Shown here piece by piece: positions 51,533-59,286 of a DNA stretch of 64,000 nucleotides; positions within the stretch are counted from its first letter, which is position 1, and every line of letters begins with the position of its first letter. Below the pieces are notes generated by a model that saw nothing but the letters and a program-made list of their open reading frames with translations, was not told the origin of the DNA and did no database searches. This DNA comes from Actinoplanes oblitus (GTDB taxonomy: Bacteria > Actinomycetota > Actinomycetes > Mycobacteriales > Micromonosporaceae): assembly GCF_030252345.1 (NCBI RefSeq), contig NZ_CP126980.1, positions 3,177,501-3,241,500 on the forward strand, read 5' to 3'. Position numbers and translations under genes: made by a program.

Positions 51533-53052
51533 GCGGTCACCAGTCCCGGACGCGCCCGCTCGGACACCAGCGACGCCCGCGTGGAGATCGTCCCGCCCCG
51601 CGTGGTCACCCGGGACATCACCCGGTAGTCCGCCCGCAGCCGATCCCGGGTCAGCTCGCACCGCACGTACCCCCGCTGCCCGTTGGCGAGCCTCAGGTGC
51701 GGGTTGTACTCGCGCTGCATGTCGAGCTGTGGCGTGGTGTCGCTGCCGTCCCCGCCGCTCGTGATCGAGGTACCCACCAACTCCACGCCGACCACCGGCG
51801 CCTCGGGACGGACCCGCAGGTCGGCCGCGTAGTTGTAGTGGATGTCCCCGGACAGCACCACCGTCCCGGGATGTCGTGCGGCCAGCGCCAGGATCCGTTC
51901 GCGATCCGCCGCGTAGCCGTCCCACTTGTCCATGTCGAGGCGATTCGCCGGTCCGCCGTACCGGCATTCGGCCATCATCACCTGCTGGGCCAGCAGGTTC
52001 CAGCGCGCCTCGGACCGCCCCATCCTCGCCAGCAGCCAGTCCCGCTGCGGTACGCCGAGCAGGGTGCGGGCCGGGTCGTTCCGGTCCGCGCAGTTCGCCC
52101 GCAGGCTGTCGCCGCAAGCCTGGTCCGACCGGTACTGCCGGGTGTCCAGGACGTACGCGTGCGCCAGGTCCCCGAACCGGAACCGCCGGTAGAGCGACAT
52201 GTCCGGCCCGGCCGGCTGCCGGGGCGGCCGCAGCGGCTGGTTCTCCCAGTAGGCGCGGTAGGCGTTCGCCCGCCGTACCAGAAAGTCGGCGGCCGGAACC
52301 GTGGTGAACCGGGGTGTCCCGGCCGCGTAGTTGTCCTGCACCTCGTGGTCGTCCCAGGTCAGCACCCACGGCACGGCGGCGTGCGCGGCCTGCAGGTCGG
52401 GATCGGTCCGATAGAGCGCGTACCGCATCCGGTACAGGTCGAGCGTGTCGGTCTCCAGCTCGAAGGTGTCCGGCAGCCGCAGCCCGGTGTCCATCCGGCT
52501 CCCGCCGGCGCTGTCGATCGCGCCCTCGTAGATGTAGTCACCGAGGAAGAACACGACGTCCAGGTCGTCCGCGGCCAGGTGCCGCCAGGCCTCGTAGTAA
52601 CCGTCCCCGTAGGCCTGGCAGGAGGCGATGGCGAACCGCATCGACGCCGGCGACGCGTTCTTGGCCGGCGCGGTCCGGGTCCGCCCGACCGGGCTCAGAT
52701 GGCCGCCGCTGCGGAACCGGTAGAAGTATTCCCGGCCCGGCCGCAGCCCCTGCACGTCGAGGTGAACCGCATGGCCGTACTCCGGCCGGGCCACGGTGTC
52801 CCCGGACCGCACCACCGTGCGGAACGCGCTGTCCTCAGCGACCTGCCAGGACACCGGGCAGCGCACCGGCGGCAGCCCGCCCGCCGGTTCCAGCGGCCGC
52901 GGCGCGAGCCGCGTCCAGAGCAGCACCCCGGTCGGCAGCGGATCCCCGGAGGCCACCCCGAGCGTGAACGGGTAGGCACGGGTCGGCGGCGGGAGTGTCG
53001 CGACCAGGGCCGCGCCGCCCAGGGTGAAGAGGCGGCGCCGGGGAAGTCGCAC
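51529..53052 (-). CDS. PhoD-like alkaline phosphatase, Tat-exported
   Basis: The protein has 507 residues. The N terminus has a twin-arginine-type signal (RLPRRRLFTLGGAALVATL). The PhoD fold follows: FTLGVASGDPLPTGVLLWTR, an N-terminal fibronectin-like part, then the catalytic metal motifs ASCQAYGDG, VFFLGDYIYEG, LTWDDHEVQDNY, ARWNLLAQQVMM and VVLSGDIHYNY. PhoD releases phosphate from phosphodiesters, including teichoic acids, and is usually induced by phosphate starvation. GTG 53052 was chosen since it has GGAG 8 nt upstream and gives a proper Tat leader; the frame is open to 53193. Confidence 0.93.
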   Translation of the reverse strand: MRLPRRRLFTLGGAALVATLPPPTRAYPFTLGVASGDPLPTGVLLWTRLAPRPLEPAGGLPPVRCPVSWQVAEDSAFRTVVRSGDTVARPEYGHAVHLDVQGLRPGREYFYRFRSGGHLSPVGRTRTAPAKNASPASMRFAIASCQAYGDGYYEAWRHLAADDLDVVFFLGDYIYEGAIDSAGGSRMDTGLRLPDTFELETDTLDLYRMRYALYRTDPDLQAAHAAVPWVLTWDDHEVQDNYAAGTPRFTTVPAADFLVRRANAYRAYWENQPLRPPRQPAGPDMSLYRRFRFGDLAHAYVLDTRQYRSDQACGDSLRANCADRNDPARTLLGVPQRDWLLARMGRSEARWNLLAQQVMMAECRYGGPANRLDMDKWDGYAADRERILALAARHPGTVVLSGDIHYNYAADLRVRPEAPVVGVELVGTSITSGGDGSDTTPQLDMQREYNPHLRLANGQRGYVRCELTRDRLRADYRVMSRVTTRGGTISTRASLVSERARPGLVTA

Positions 53053-53257
53053 GATCAGCACTCCAATTTCCCGAAATTCCGGACATCCGAGGCTACTGCG
53101 CGAGCCGCCCGGAACGTCGGCGACCGGCCGCACGGCCACCCGCACGAGATGATCTTCGCGCCTCGGAAACGCGGAGTTCACACCGCGATTCATCCATTGT
53201 CGTCAAAGCCCCGTAGATCTTCGATGTCCCCGTCACGCCCCGCCCCGGGGGCATCGC

Positions 53258-53365
53258 ATGCGTCTCGTCACCCGCCTCCTCGCCACCGCCGCCACCGCCG
53301 CGCTGATCGCCGGCCTGCCGGCCGGCCGAGAAGACCGCCCTCCAGGGGATGCTCAACACCTGTAG
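53258..53365 (+). pseudogene. signal-peptide remnant of a truncated secreted protein
   Basis: A 35-codon frame starts MRLVTRLLATAATAALIAGL, a clean Sec signal peptide, then runs on only 15 residues to a stop. In the next frame the same stretch reads EKTALQGMLNTCS and stop, resembling a protein C terminus. A large deletion with frameshift in a former exported-protein gene explains both. It could also be a genuine micropeptide. Confidence 0.35.
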
Positions 53366-53553
53366 CTGACCGCTTCCCATCACGGCCGCCCCATTTGGTA
53401 CGGCTGGCCACAGTCCCGTGGCTACTCGCGAGGTCCGCTGTGGTCCGGGCCGCCCGGCGACCGCCGGGCTGAATCCCGGGTCGAGGCCTTCAAGGGCAGC
53501 CGCACCCAGTCCTGCCATCCACCCGTTCGGGGGAACTTCGGTGCCGGCCCTGC

Positions 53554-53695
53554 CGCAGCGTCGAGGAGGGTCCCGGGCCGTTCCCGAGCGCCCGCAGCGT
53601 CGAGGAGGGTCCCGGGTCGTCCCTCCGGCGCCCGACCGTCGAGGGGAGTCCCGGGCCGTCCCTGGAGCTCGCGGCGTCGAGGAGCTTCCGTGTCG
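53554..53695. repeat. short tandem GTCGAGGAGGGTCCCGGG repeats
   Basis: Units containing CGTCGAGGAGGGTCCCGGG recur at about 37-40 bp spacing near 53558, 53597 and 53636, with a decayed fourth near 53673. No codon-like preference distinguishes the frames, and no gene is supported between the 53365 remnant and the CPBP gene. The remainder of 53366-53844 contains nothing else that I can identify. Confidence 0.55.
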
Positions 53696-53832
53696 GCCGT
53701 GCGGGACGTCACCGAGATGGCCATCACCGTGCGTAACCCGGACGAACCGCTGATTCCGGCCGGCCCTTCCCGCCTCGCGGGCAGTCGGCCGGCTCGGCGA
53801 AACCGAAGAAGTGCCTCGTCCCGGACAGGTGT

Positions 53833-53838
53833 GACAAT
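53833..53838 (+). promoter_or_regulatory. -10-like GACAAT before the CPBP gene
   Basis: GACAAT, then six bases, then ATG 53845. This favours ATG 53845 over ATG 53878. Confidence 0.4.
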
Positions 53839-53844
53839 TGGTTC

Positions 53845-54687
53845 ATGCGGCGACCACCAGGTAGCTTCGTCCGCGCCATGTCAGACCTCACCGCCGACCA
53901 TCCTCCGGTCTCCCTGCCCGTCTCCCCGCCCGTCTCCCGCTCGTCGGCCCGCCCGGCCGGCGCCGCGGCAGACCACCCGTCCCGCCGTCGCCTGGCGCTC
54001 GTGCTCGGCGCGGTCGTGGCGATCCTCGCCGCGGTCAACATCGCCGACAAGTACGGCCCGCACCACACCGGACTGATCGCCGGCCCGGTCGTGGCCCTCG
54101 CCCTGGTGCTGATCGCCCGCCGGGCCGGCCTCTCCTGGCACGCCCTGGGCATGTCCCGGCGCACCTTGCTGCCCGGCCTCAAGTACGCCGTCGGCGCGGT
54201 CCTGGTCGTCGCCGTGGTCTACGCGATCGGCGCCGCGATCCCGGCCACCCGGGTCGCCTTCCACGACGTCCGCTACCACCTGCACCCCGGCGCCGCCCTG
54301 CTCACCGCGTTCGTGGTGGTCCCGCTCGGCACCGTGCTGCTGGAGGAGGTGGCCTTCCGCGGCGTGCTGATGGGCCTGGTCGACCACCACCGCGGCGCCA
54401 CCTGGGCGAGCATCACGTCGTCGGTCCTGTTCGGCCTCTGGCACATCCTGCCGTCGCTGCGCCTGGCCCAGGTCAACGAGGCGGTCGGCGCGGCCTTCGG
54501 CGTCGGCGCCCTGGGCCGGGTCCTGGCCATCGCCGGCGCTGTCGCCTTCACCGGCCTGGCCGGGCTGCTGCTCTGCGAACTGCGCCGCCGCTCCGGCAGC
54601 CTGCTCGCCGCCGCCGCCCTGCACTGGGCCACCAACGGCCTGGGCCTGCTGGTCGCCACCGCCCTAGCCGCCACCAGCCTCTCCTGA
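53845..54687 (+). CDS. CPBP-family intramembrane protease
   Basis: The protein has 280 residues with about seven to eight hydrophobic helices. The catalytic signatures of the CAAX-protease/bacteriocin-processing family are present: LLEEVAFRGVLMGLV (E-E-x-x-x-R at about 167-172), VLFGLWHILPSL with the second-motif His, and LHWATNGLGLL with the third. Members cleave within membranes and are linked to prenylated proteins, bacteriocin immunity or sigma regulation; the substrate here is unknown. About 50 disordered Ser/Pro-rich residues precede the first helix. Repeat array C begins 54 nt behind the stop. Confidence 0.88.
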   Translation: MRRPPGSFVRAMSDLTADHPPVSLPVSPPVSRSSARPAGAAADHPSRRRLALVLGAVVAILAAVNIADKYGPHHTGLIAGPVVALALVLIARRAGLSWHALGMSRRTLLPGLKYAVGAVLVVAVVYAIGAAIPATRVAFHDVRYHLHPGAALLTAFVVVPLGTVLLEEVAFRGVLMGLVDHHRGATWASITSSVLFGLWHILPSLRLAQVNEAVGAAFGVGALGRVLAIAGAVAFTGLAGLLLCELRRRSGSLLAAAALHWATNGLGLLVATALAATSLS

Positions 54688-54741
54688 CCCCCCGAACACC
54701 ACCGTCCCGCCCAGCCAAGCCCCTAGCGGCTGGCGCCCACA

Positions 54742-55325
54742 GTGGTCTCAGCACCCCGGACACCACCGTCCCGCCCAGCCGGCTTCTGCGGCTGGTGCTC
54801 AGGGTGGTGTCAGTGCCCGGGGAGACCACCGTCTTGGCCAGCCGGGTTGTGTGGCTGGTGCTGGGGGTGGTGTCAGCGCCGGGGAGACCACCGTCCCGTC
54901 CAGCCGGGTTGTGTGGCTGGTGCTGGGGGTGGTGTCAGCGCCGGGGAGACCACCGTCCCGTCCAGCCGGCTTCTGCGGCTGGTGCTGACGGTGGTCTCAG
55001 TGCCCGGGAGACCACCGTCCTGGCCAGCCGGGTTGTGTGGCTGGTGCTGGGGGTGGTGTCAGCGCCGGGGAGACCACCGTCTTGGCCAGCCGGGTTGTGT
55101 GGCTGGTACTCAGGGTGGTCTCAGTGCCCGGGAGACCACCGTCCCGCCCAGCCGGCTTCTGCGGCTGGTGCTGACGGTGGTCTCAGTGCCCGGGAGACCA
55201 CCGTCCTGGCCAGCCGGGTTGGGTGGCTAGCGCTCACGGTGGTCTCGGCGCCTCGGATACCACCGTCCTGGCCAGCCGGTTCTTAGGGGTGGTGGTATTG
55301 CGGGGCTGGGAACCACCGTCCCGGC
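54742..55325. repeat. intergenic tandem repeat array C, nine units of 62 bp plus a decayed tenth
   Basis: Units begin at 54742, 54804, 54867, 54929, 54991, 55053, 55115, 55177 and 55239, so the period is 62 bp (one step of 63). A decayed copy lies around 55290-55325. Each unit reads GTGGT(C/G)TCAG, then GGGAGACCACCGTC, then CCAGCCGG, then TGGCTGGTGCT. GTGGTCTC pairs with GAGACCAC, and CCAGCC pairs with GGCTGG, making two hairpins per unit. Two spacer variants (CTTCTGC and GTTGTGT) alternate irregularly. There are no coding features. Confidence 0.9.
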
Positions 55326-55362
55326 CGGCGGGGACCTGGGGAGCGCGGTCGATGGGGCGCGG

Positions 55363-55368
55363 TAGGGT
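55363..55368 (+). promoter_or_regulatory. -10 box TAGGGT of leaderless gene
   Basis: TAGGGT, then six bases, then ATG 55375, with no ribosome site in between. Confidence 0.45.
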
Positions 55369-55374
55369 CGGGGG

Positions 55375-55680
55375 ATGCGTGTTCCCACCGCGGTGATCAC
55401 CGCAGGCTCTCTCATCGGTGGCTGGCAGCTCGCCCGGCGCACCGGCGTCCGGCCGCTGGGCGGCGCGGTCCTCGCGGCCGGTGGCGTGCTGGCCGGCCGG
55501 GAGTGGTCCAAGCGCACCAGCCCGGCGGTGACCGGCGCCCTGACCGCGACCTATGTGGCGGCCTTCGGGCTGTCCCACCCGCTGGCCAAGCGGATCGGTT
55601 CGTGGCCCGCGGTGCTGGCCGTCTCGGCGATCACCGCCGCCGCCTCCTACGCCGCGGCCGACCGGCGCGTCCCGCGCTGA
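55375..55680 (+). CDS. small hypothetical membrane protein
   Basis: The protein has 101 residues with three weakly hydrophobic, Gly/Ala-rich segments (VITAGSLIGGWQLA, GGAVLAAGGVLAG and LTATYVAAFGLSHPLA), then VLAVSAITAAASYAAA. It resembles small membrane proteins of unknown function common in actinobacteria. The last eight codons including the stop lie in a 25-bp unit that is then tandemly repeated four times downstream. Confidence 0.65.
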   Translation: MRVPTAVITAGSLIGGWQLARRTGVRPLGGAVLAAGGVLAGREWSKRTSPAVTGALTATYVAAFGLSHPLAKRIGSWPAVLAVSAITAAASYAAADRRVPR

Positions 55681-55784
55681 GGCTGATCGGCGCGGCCCGC
55701 GCTGAGGCTGATCGGCGCGTCCCGCGCTGAGGCTGATCGGCGCGTCCCGCGCTGAGGCTGACCGGCGCGGCCCGCGCTGAGGCC
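55660..55784. repeat. five tandem 25-bp repeats overlapping a gene 3' end
   Basis: Units start at 55660, 55685, 55710, 55735 and 55760 and follow the pattern GA(T/C)CGGCGCG(T/G)CCCGCGCTG with AGGCT at the end. The first holds the last codons and stop of the 55375-55680 gene. The others repeat these, each with a TGA. Confidence 0.85.
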
Positions 55785-56212
55785 GTGCGCGAGACCCCGG
55801 AGCAGCTGGCCGAGCCGCAGCGGCTGCTGGCGATCTCGCTGTCCGGTTCGACAGCGCACCTGCGGTCGATCGTCACCGAGCGGACGCTGACCGCCGAGCG
55901 GGTGACCCCGGTGCTCACCGGCATGTGCGCGCTGTCGCCGGCCGCCGTCACCGCGAGGGGCGAGCCGCGGATCAGCGCCGTCGACGGGCACGACCGCTGG
56001 ATCTTCGGTACGGCGCGGACCGCCGCGAAGGCGCCAGCGTGTGGCACCTGCGCGGCGATGATCTGTGCGTCTTCGTGCACGGCCGTGCGGAGACCGCCGA
56101 CCTGACGGTGAAGCGGGACCTGCTGGACCATCCGCGCGACTTCTCCGGGGCGGACGCGTTCGACTGGGCCAGCGAGGTCGTCCACTACCGGCTGCGGCCG
56201 CACTTCACGACC
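55785..56212 (+). pseudogene. frameshifted gene remnant of unknown family
   Basis: From GTG 55785 one frame reads sensibly (ETPEQLAEPQRLLAISLSGS, then AVDGHDRWIFGTAR). Near 56010-56030 the sensible reading moves to another frame (REGASVWHLRGDDLCVFVHG, then LLDHPRDFSGADAFDWASEV). After RLRPHF no stop follows in that frame. One indel in the middle and loss of the natural end explain this; a sequencing error is possible. I do not recognise the family. A strong hairpin lies just behind. Confidence 0.5.
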
Positions 56213-56235
56213 CCGACGCGGGGATGTGGAGGTGA

Positions 56236-56269
56236 CCGCGGTGGGGCCAGGGGGCGAGCCCCACCGCGG
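56236..56269. terminator. bidirectional terminator hairpin
   Basis: CCGCGGTGGGGC (56236-56247) and GCCCCACCGCGG (56258-56269) form a perfect 12-bp stem with a 10-nt loop, between the frameshifted remnant and the end of the convergent GH16 gene. Confidence 0.75.
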
Positions 56270-56275
56270 CATCTC

Positions 56276-57949
56276 TCACTGGTAGACGCGGACGTAATCC
56301 ACCAGCATCCGGCTGGGGAACGGGGTGGTCGCGTCGATCGGGCCGGGGAAGTCGCCGCCGACCGCCAGGTTCAGGATGATGTAGAACGGGTGGTCGTAGA
56401 TCCACGGGCCCCGGGTGTTCTCCACCGTCTCCTTGCTGGCGTTGAAGACCAGCGTGTTGTCGAGGAAGAACCGCATGCCCTTGCTGTCCCACTCGACCGC
56501 CCACACGTGGAAGTCCTGGGACAGGTCCACCGACGAGTACTTCTGGCCGTAACCGCCGGCCCCGTTGTACGCCGGGGCGTGCAGCGTCGAGTACGCCTCG
56601 GTGGTGTTGCGCCCCAGCACCTCCATGATGTCGATCTCGCCGTTGTACGGCCAGGGCCGCCCGTTGAGGAAGTCGGCGCCCATCATCCAGAACGCCGGCC
56701 ACAGCCCGTTGCCCTTCGGCACCTTGATCCGGGCCTCGACCCGGCCGTACTGGGCGTGGAACTTGTTGCTGGTGTTCATCCGGGCCGAGGTGTACTGCCG
56801 GCCCTGGTAGTCCTGCTTGCGTGCCTCGAGGACCAGCTGGCCGGCGCCGTTCATCGCCGCGTTCTCGCTGTTCGGCGTGTAGTACTGGACCTCGCCGTTC
56901 TGCGGGACACCCGGATCGTACGTCCACTTCGCGGTGTCCGGCTTGGTGCCGTTCGCGCCGTTGAACTCGTCGGCGAAGACCAGGCGGGTGGCCGGGAACA
57001 TGGGGTCGGCCGGCTTGGCGGGCGGGTCGACCGGGTTGCCCCCGGTGCCGTAGACGCTGAACTCCCAGAGCGAGTAGCCGTACGGGCCGCTGCGGGCGGT
57101 GCCGTACATCCGCACGTAGCGGCCGGTGCCGGTGGCGGTGATGACGTCCTTCAGGCCGTCACCGGTGGTGGTCGAGTAGATGCTGGTCCAGTTCGCGGCG
57201 TCGCCGGAGACCTGGATCTGGTAGGACTTCGCGTACGCCGGGTCCCACTGCAGCACCACCTGGCTGACCTGTGCGGTGGCGCCCAGGTCGACGTAGATCC
57301 AGCCCGGGTCCACCCAGCCGGTGGTCGAGCTGGTCGCCCAGCGGCTGGCCGGGTCGTTGTCGAACGCCTTGTCAGCGGTGCACGGGTTGCAGTTGACGTC
57401 GTTCTGCTCGGACGAGGCGCGCGCCGGTTTGGCGTACGAAAGCAGTCTGCTCGTCGGGGTTGTCGTGCCGCTGCCGGAGAACACCTGGAACTCCCAGAAC
57501 GAGTAGCCGTAGGCCTCCAGGGCGCGCTGGGTCAGGTTGATCCGGACGTAACGCGCCGTGCCGGTGACCGGGATGCTCTGCTGCCCGCCGGTCCCGGTCG
57601 TCGTCGCGTAGGCCTGGGTGTACGCGCTGCCGTCGGTGGAGAACTGGATGGTGAACGCCTTGGCGTAGGCGTTCTCCCAGTTGATCGCGATCCGGCTGAT
57701 CGAGGTGGCCGCGCCCAGGTCGACCTGGAACCACTGGCCGGCCGCGAACGCGCTGGACCACCGGGTGCCGTTGTCGCCGTCGTTGCCGGCGCCGGCCGGC
57801 GTGCCGGCCCACTCCACCGAGGACGCGGTGACCGGCTTGTCCTGCGAGACCAGCGTCTCGGCGGCCTGGGCGCCGCCCGGCACGGCCAGCAGCGCGGTGA
57901 TCAGGCCGGTCGCGGTCGCCGCGACGGCCCATTTTCGGGCAGGGGACAT
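56276..57949 (-). CDS. GH16 beta-glucanase with two discoidin (CBM32-like) domains
   Basis: The protein has 557 residues. After a signal peptide (AVAATATGLITALLAVPGGAQA) come two F5/8-type C domains at about 30-160 (PVTASSVEWAGTPAGAGNDG) and 170-305 (YAKPARASSEQNDVNCNPCT). A short Pro linker leads to a GH16 catalytic domain with NGEIDIMEVLG, where E438, D440 and E443 are the usual nucleophile, assistant and acid/base. The context ETVENTRGPWIYDHPFYIIL suggests laminarinase-type activity on beta-1,3-glucans. ATG 57949 has AAGGAG 7 nt upstream. A 16-bp palindrome upstream may be its operator. Confidence 0.94.
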   Translation of the reverse strand: MSPARKWAVAATATGLITALLAVPGGAQAAETLVSQDKPVTASSVEWAGTPAGAGNDGDNGTRWSSAFAAGQWFQVDLGAATSISRIAINWENAYAKAFTIQFSTDGSAYTQAYATTTGTGGQQSIPVTGTARYVRINLTQRALEAYGYSFWEFQVFSGSGTTTPTSRLLSYAKPARASSEQNDVNCNPCTADKAFDNDPASRWATSSTTGWVDPGWIYVDLGATAQVSQVVLQWDPAYAKSYQIQVSGDAANWTSIYSTTTGDGLKDVITATGTGRYVRMYGTARSGPYGYSLWEFSVYGTGGNPVDPPAKPADPMFPATRLVFADEFNGANGTKPDTAKWTYDPGVPQNGEVQYYTPNSENAAMNGAGQLVLEARKQDYQGRQYTSARMNTSNKFHAQYGRVEARIKVPKGNGLWPAFWMMGADFLNGRPWPYNGEIDIMEVLGRNTTEAYSTLHAPAYNGAGGYGQKYSSVDLSQDFHVWAVEWDSKGMRFFLDNTLVFNASKETVENTRGPWIYDHPFYIILNLAVGGDFPGPIDATTPFPSRMLVDYVRVYQ

Positions 57950-58066
57950 CGGGGACTCCTTGGGGACGGGGATTGTGACGAACACGTTGCGAGCTGGGGA
58001 ACAAGCTGAGAAATCGCTCTCTTGCCGGACACTGTGTCCTCGCCACCGATCGGTGTCAATGGCTCC

Positions 58067-58082
58067 CCGGAACCGGTTCCGG
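58067..58082. promoter_or_regulatory. palindrome CCGGAACCGGTTCCGG, possible LacI-type operator
   Basis: This perfect 16-bp palindrome with a central CCGG lies 118 bp upstream of the GH16 start. LacI-family regulators of polysaccharide use in actinobacteria bind palindromes with a central CG. No regulator gene is adjacent. Confidence 0.45.
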
Positions 58083-58160
58083 CAGCGGTTCCGGCATCGC
58101 CGCAGGTCACGCCGGGCGGATCCGCCCGTGGCCGGGGAAGTTCCGGAACTGCGGGCGTCT

Positions 58161-58180
58161 ATGTGTACGCTTGTACACAT
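58161..58180. promoter_or_regulatory. perfect operator palindrome at the start of the acetyltransferase-TetR operon
   Basis: ATGTGTAC-GCTT-GTACACAT has perfect 8-bp arms around a 4-bp centre. It includes a possible -10 box TACGCT (58166-58171) and the first two bases of the ATG at 58179. The TetR protein encoded at the end of the operon is the likely binder, giving autoregulation. Confidence 0.65.
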
Positions 58181-58745
58181 GACTTCGATGCGTGAGCGGA
58201 TGCTCGCCGGCGAGCTCTACATCGCCGACGACCCGGAGCTGGCCGAGGCCGCCCTGCGGGCCTTCGACCTGATGGACGAGTTCAACGCCACCCCGATCCG
58301 GGACGGCGACCGGCGCCGCCGGCTGCTGACCGAGTTGCTCGGCGAGGTCGGCGAGGGGGTGGAGATCCGCCCACCGCTGCGCGTCGACTACGGCCGGCAC
58401 ATCCGGATCGGCGCCCGCACGTTCGCCAACTTCGGGCTGGTCGCGCTGGACGTCGCCCCGATCACCATCGGCGCCGACGTGCAGATCGGCACCAACGTCC
58501 AGCTGCTCACCCCGACCCACCCGATCGAGCCCGGCCGGCGCCGCGACAAGTGGGAGGCGGCCAAGCCGATCACCATCGGCGACAACGTCTGGCTCGGCTC
58601 CGGGTCGATCGTCCTGCCCGGCGTGACCATCGGGGAGAACACCGTGGTCGGCGCCGGCTCGGTGGTCACCCGGGATCTGCCGGCCGGCGTGGTGGCGGTG
58701 GGCAACCCGGCGCGGGTGATCCGTACCATCGACGCGGATGACTGA
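58179..58745 (+). CDS. maltose/galactoside O-acetyltransferase-like protein
   Basis: The protein has 188 residues. It opens MTSMRERMLAGELYIADDPE, the standard start of the Maa/LacA group, then the left-handed beta-helix: VDYGRHIRIGARTFANFGLV, GADVQIGTNVQLLTPTHPIE with the catalytic-type His, and ITIGDNVWLGSGSIVLPGVT. It uses acetyl-CoA to acetylate sugars, perhaps for detoxification. No ribosome site is visible, so translation may be leaderless. The stop overlaps the downstream tetR start by 8 nt, and a palindromic operator covers its start codon. Confidence 0.92.
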   Translation: MTSMRERMLAGELYIADDPELAEAALRAFDLMDEFNATPIRDGDRRRRLLTELLGEVGEGVEIRPPLRVDYGRHIRIGARTFANFGLVALDVAPITIGADVQIGTNVQLLTPTHPIEPGRRRDKWEAAKPITIGDNVWLGSGSIVLPGVTIGENTVVGAGSVVTRDLPAGVVAVGNPARVIRTIDADD

Positions 58746-59286
58746 CCGGCGGGCCCGGCGGCACGACCCGGGGCGGCGCGATCGGCTGATCGACGCGGCC
58801 CGTCGGGTCATCGCGGAGCGCGGTGTCGCCGGCACCACGCACCGGGAGATCGCCCGGGCCGCCGACGTGCCGCTCGGCTCGACGACCTACCACTTCGCCT
58901 CGCTCGACGAGGTCCTCGCCGAGGCGTTCGGCAGGCACGCCGCGGCGGCGGCCGACGTCTTCGACGAACGGCTGGGCGCGGCCACCGATCGCGACAGCGC
59001 CATCGAGGCGGTCATCGCGCTGATCCGCGACGACCTGATCGGCTCGCCCAACGATCTGGTCATGGCCGTGGAGCTGTACGTCGCGGCGGCCCGCAACCCG
59101 GCGCTGCGGGCGGTCACCCAGGCCTGGATGCAGCGCAGCCGCGACGCCCTGGAGCGCCACTTCGACCCGACCACCGCCCGCGAGCTGGACGCCCTGATCG
59201 AGGGACTGGTCCTGCACAGCGTCCTGTCCACCGACCCGATGACCCCGGAGCAGATCCGCCACGCCGTCGAGCGTTACCTGCGCTGA
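58738..59286 (+). CDS. TetR-family regulator, probable autoregulator
   Basis: The protein has 182 residues. The helix-turn-helix is THREIARAADVPLGSTTYHF within an N-terminal domain beginning RRDRLIDAARRVIAERGVAG. The pattern S-T-T-Y-H-F-A-S-L-D-E and the helical C-terminal domain are typical of the TetR group. It is the second gene of the acetyltransferase operon and probably represses that operon through the palindrome at 58161-58180. Its last 13 nt overlap the convergent NTPase-nuclease gene. Confidence 0.9.
   Translation: MTDRRARRHDPGRRDRLIDAARRVIAERGVAGTTHREIARAADVPLGSTTYHFASLDEVLAEAFGRHAAAAADVFDERLGAATDRDSAIEAVIALIRDDLIGSPNDLVMAVELYVAAARNPALRAVTQAWMQRSRDALERHFDPTTARELDALIEGLVLHSVLSTDPMTPEQIRHAVERYLR

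Noticed and set aside
53366..53844. Open frames of about 100 codons on both strands across the GTCGAGGAGG repeats
   Set aside because: They merely translate the repeat units (RPGTLLDAAGA or PQRRGGSRAVPE) and lack start signals.
54742..55325. CRISPR array
   Set aside because: Whole 62-bp units are repeated, spacers are not unique, and no cas genes are present.
55925..58009. 694-codon plus-strand open frame antisense to the GH16 gene
   Set aside because: Only its first part (the frameshifted remnant) looks like protein; the rest is a shadow of the glucanase.
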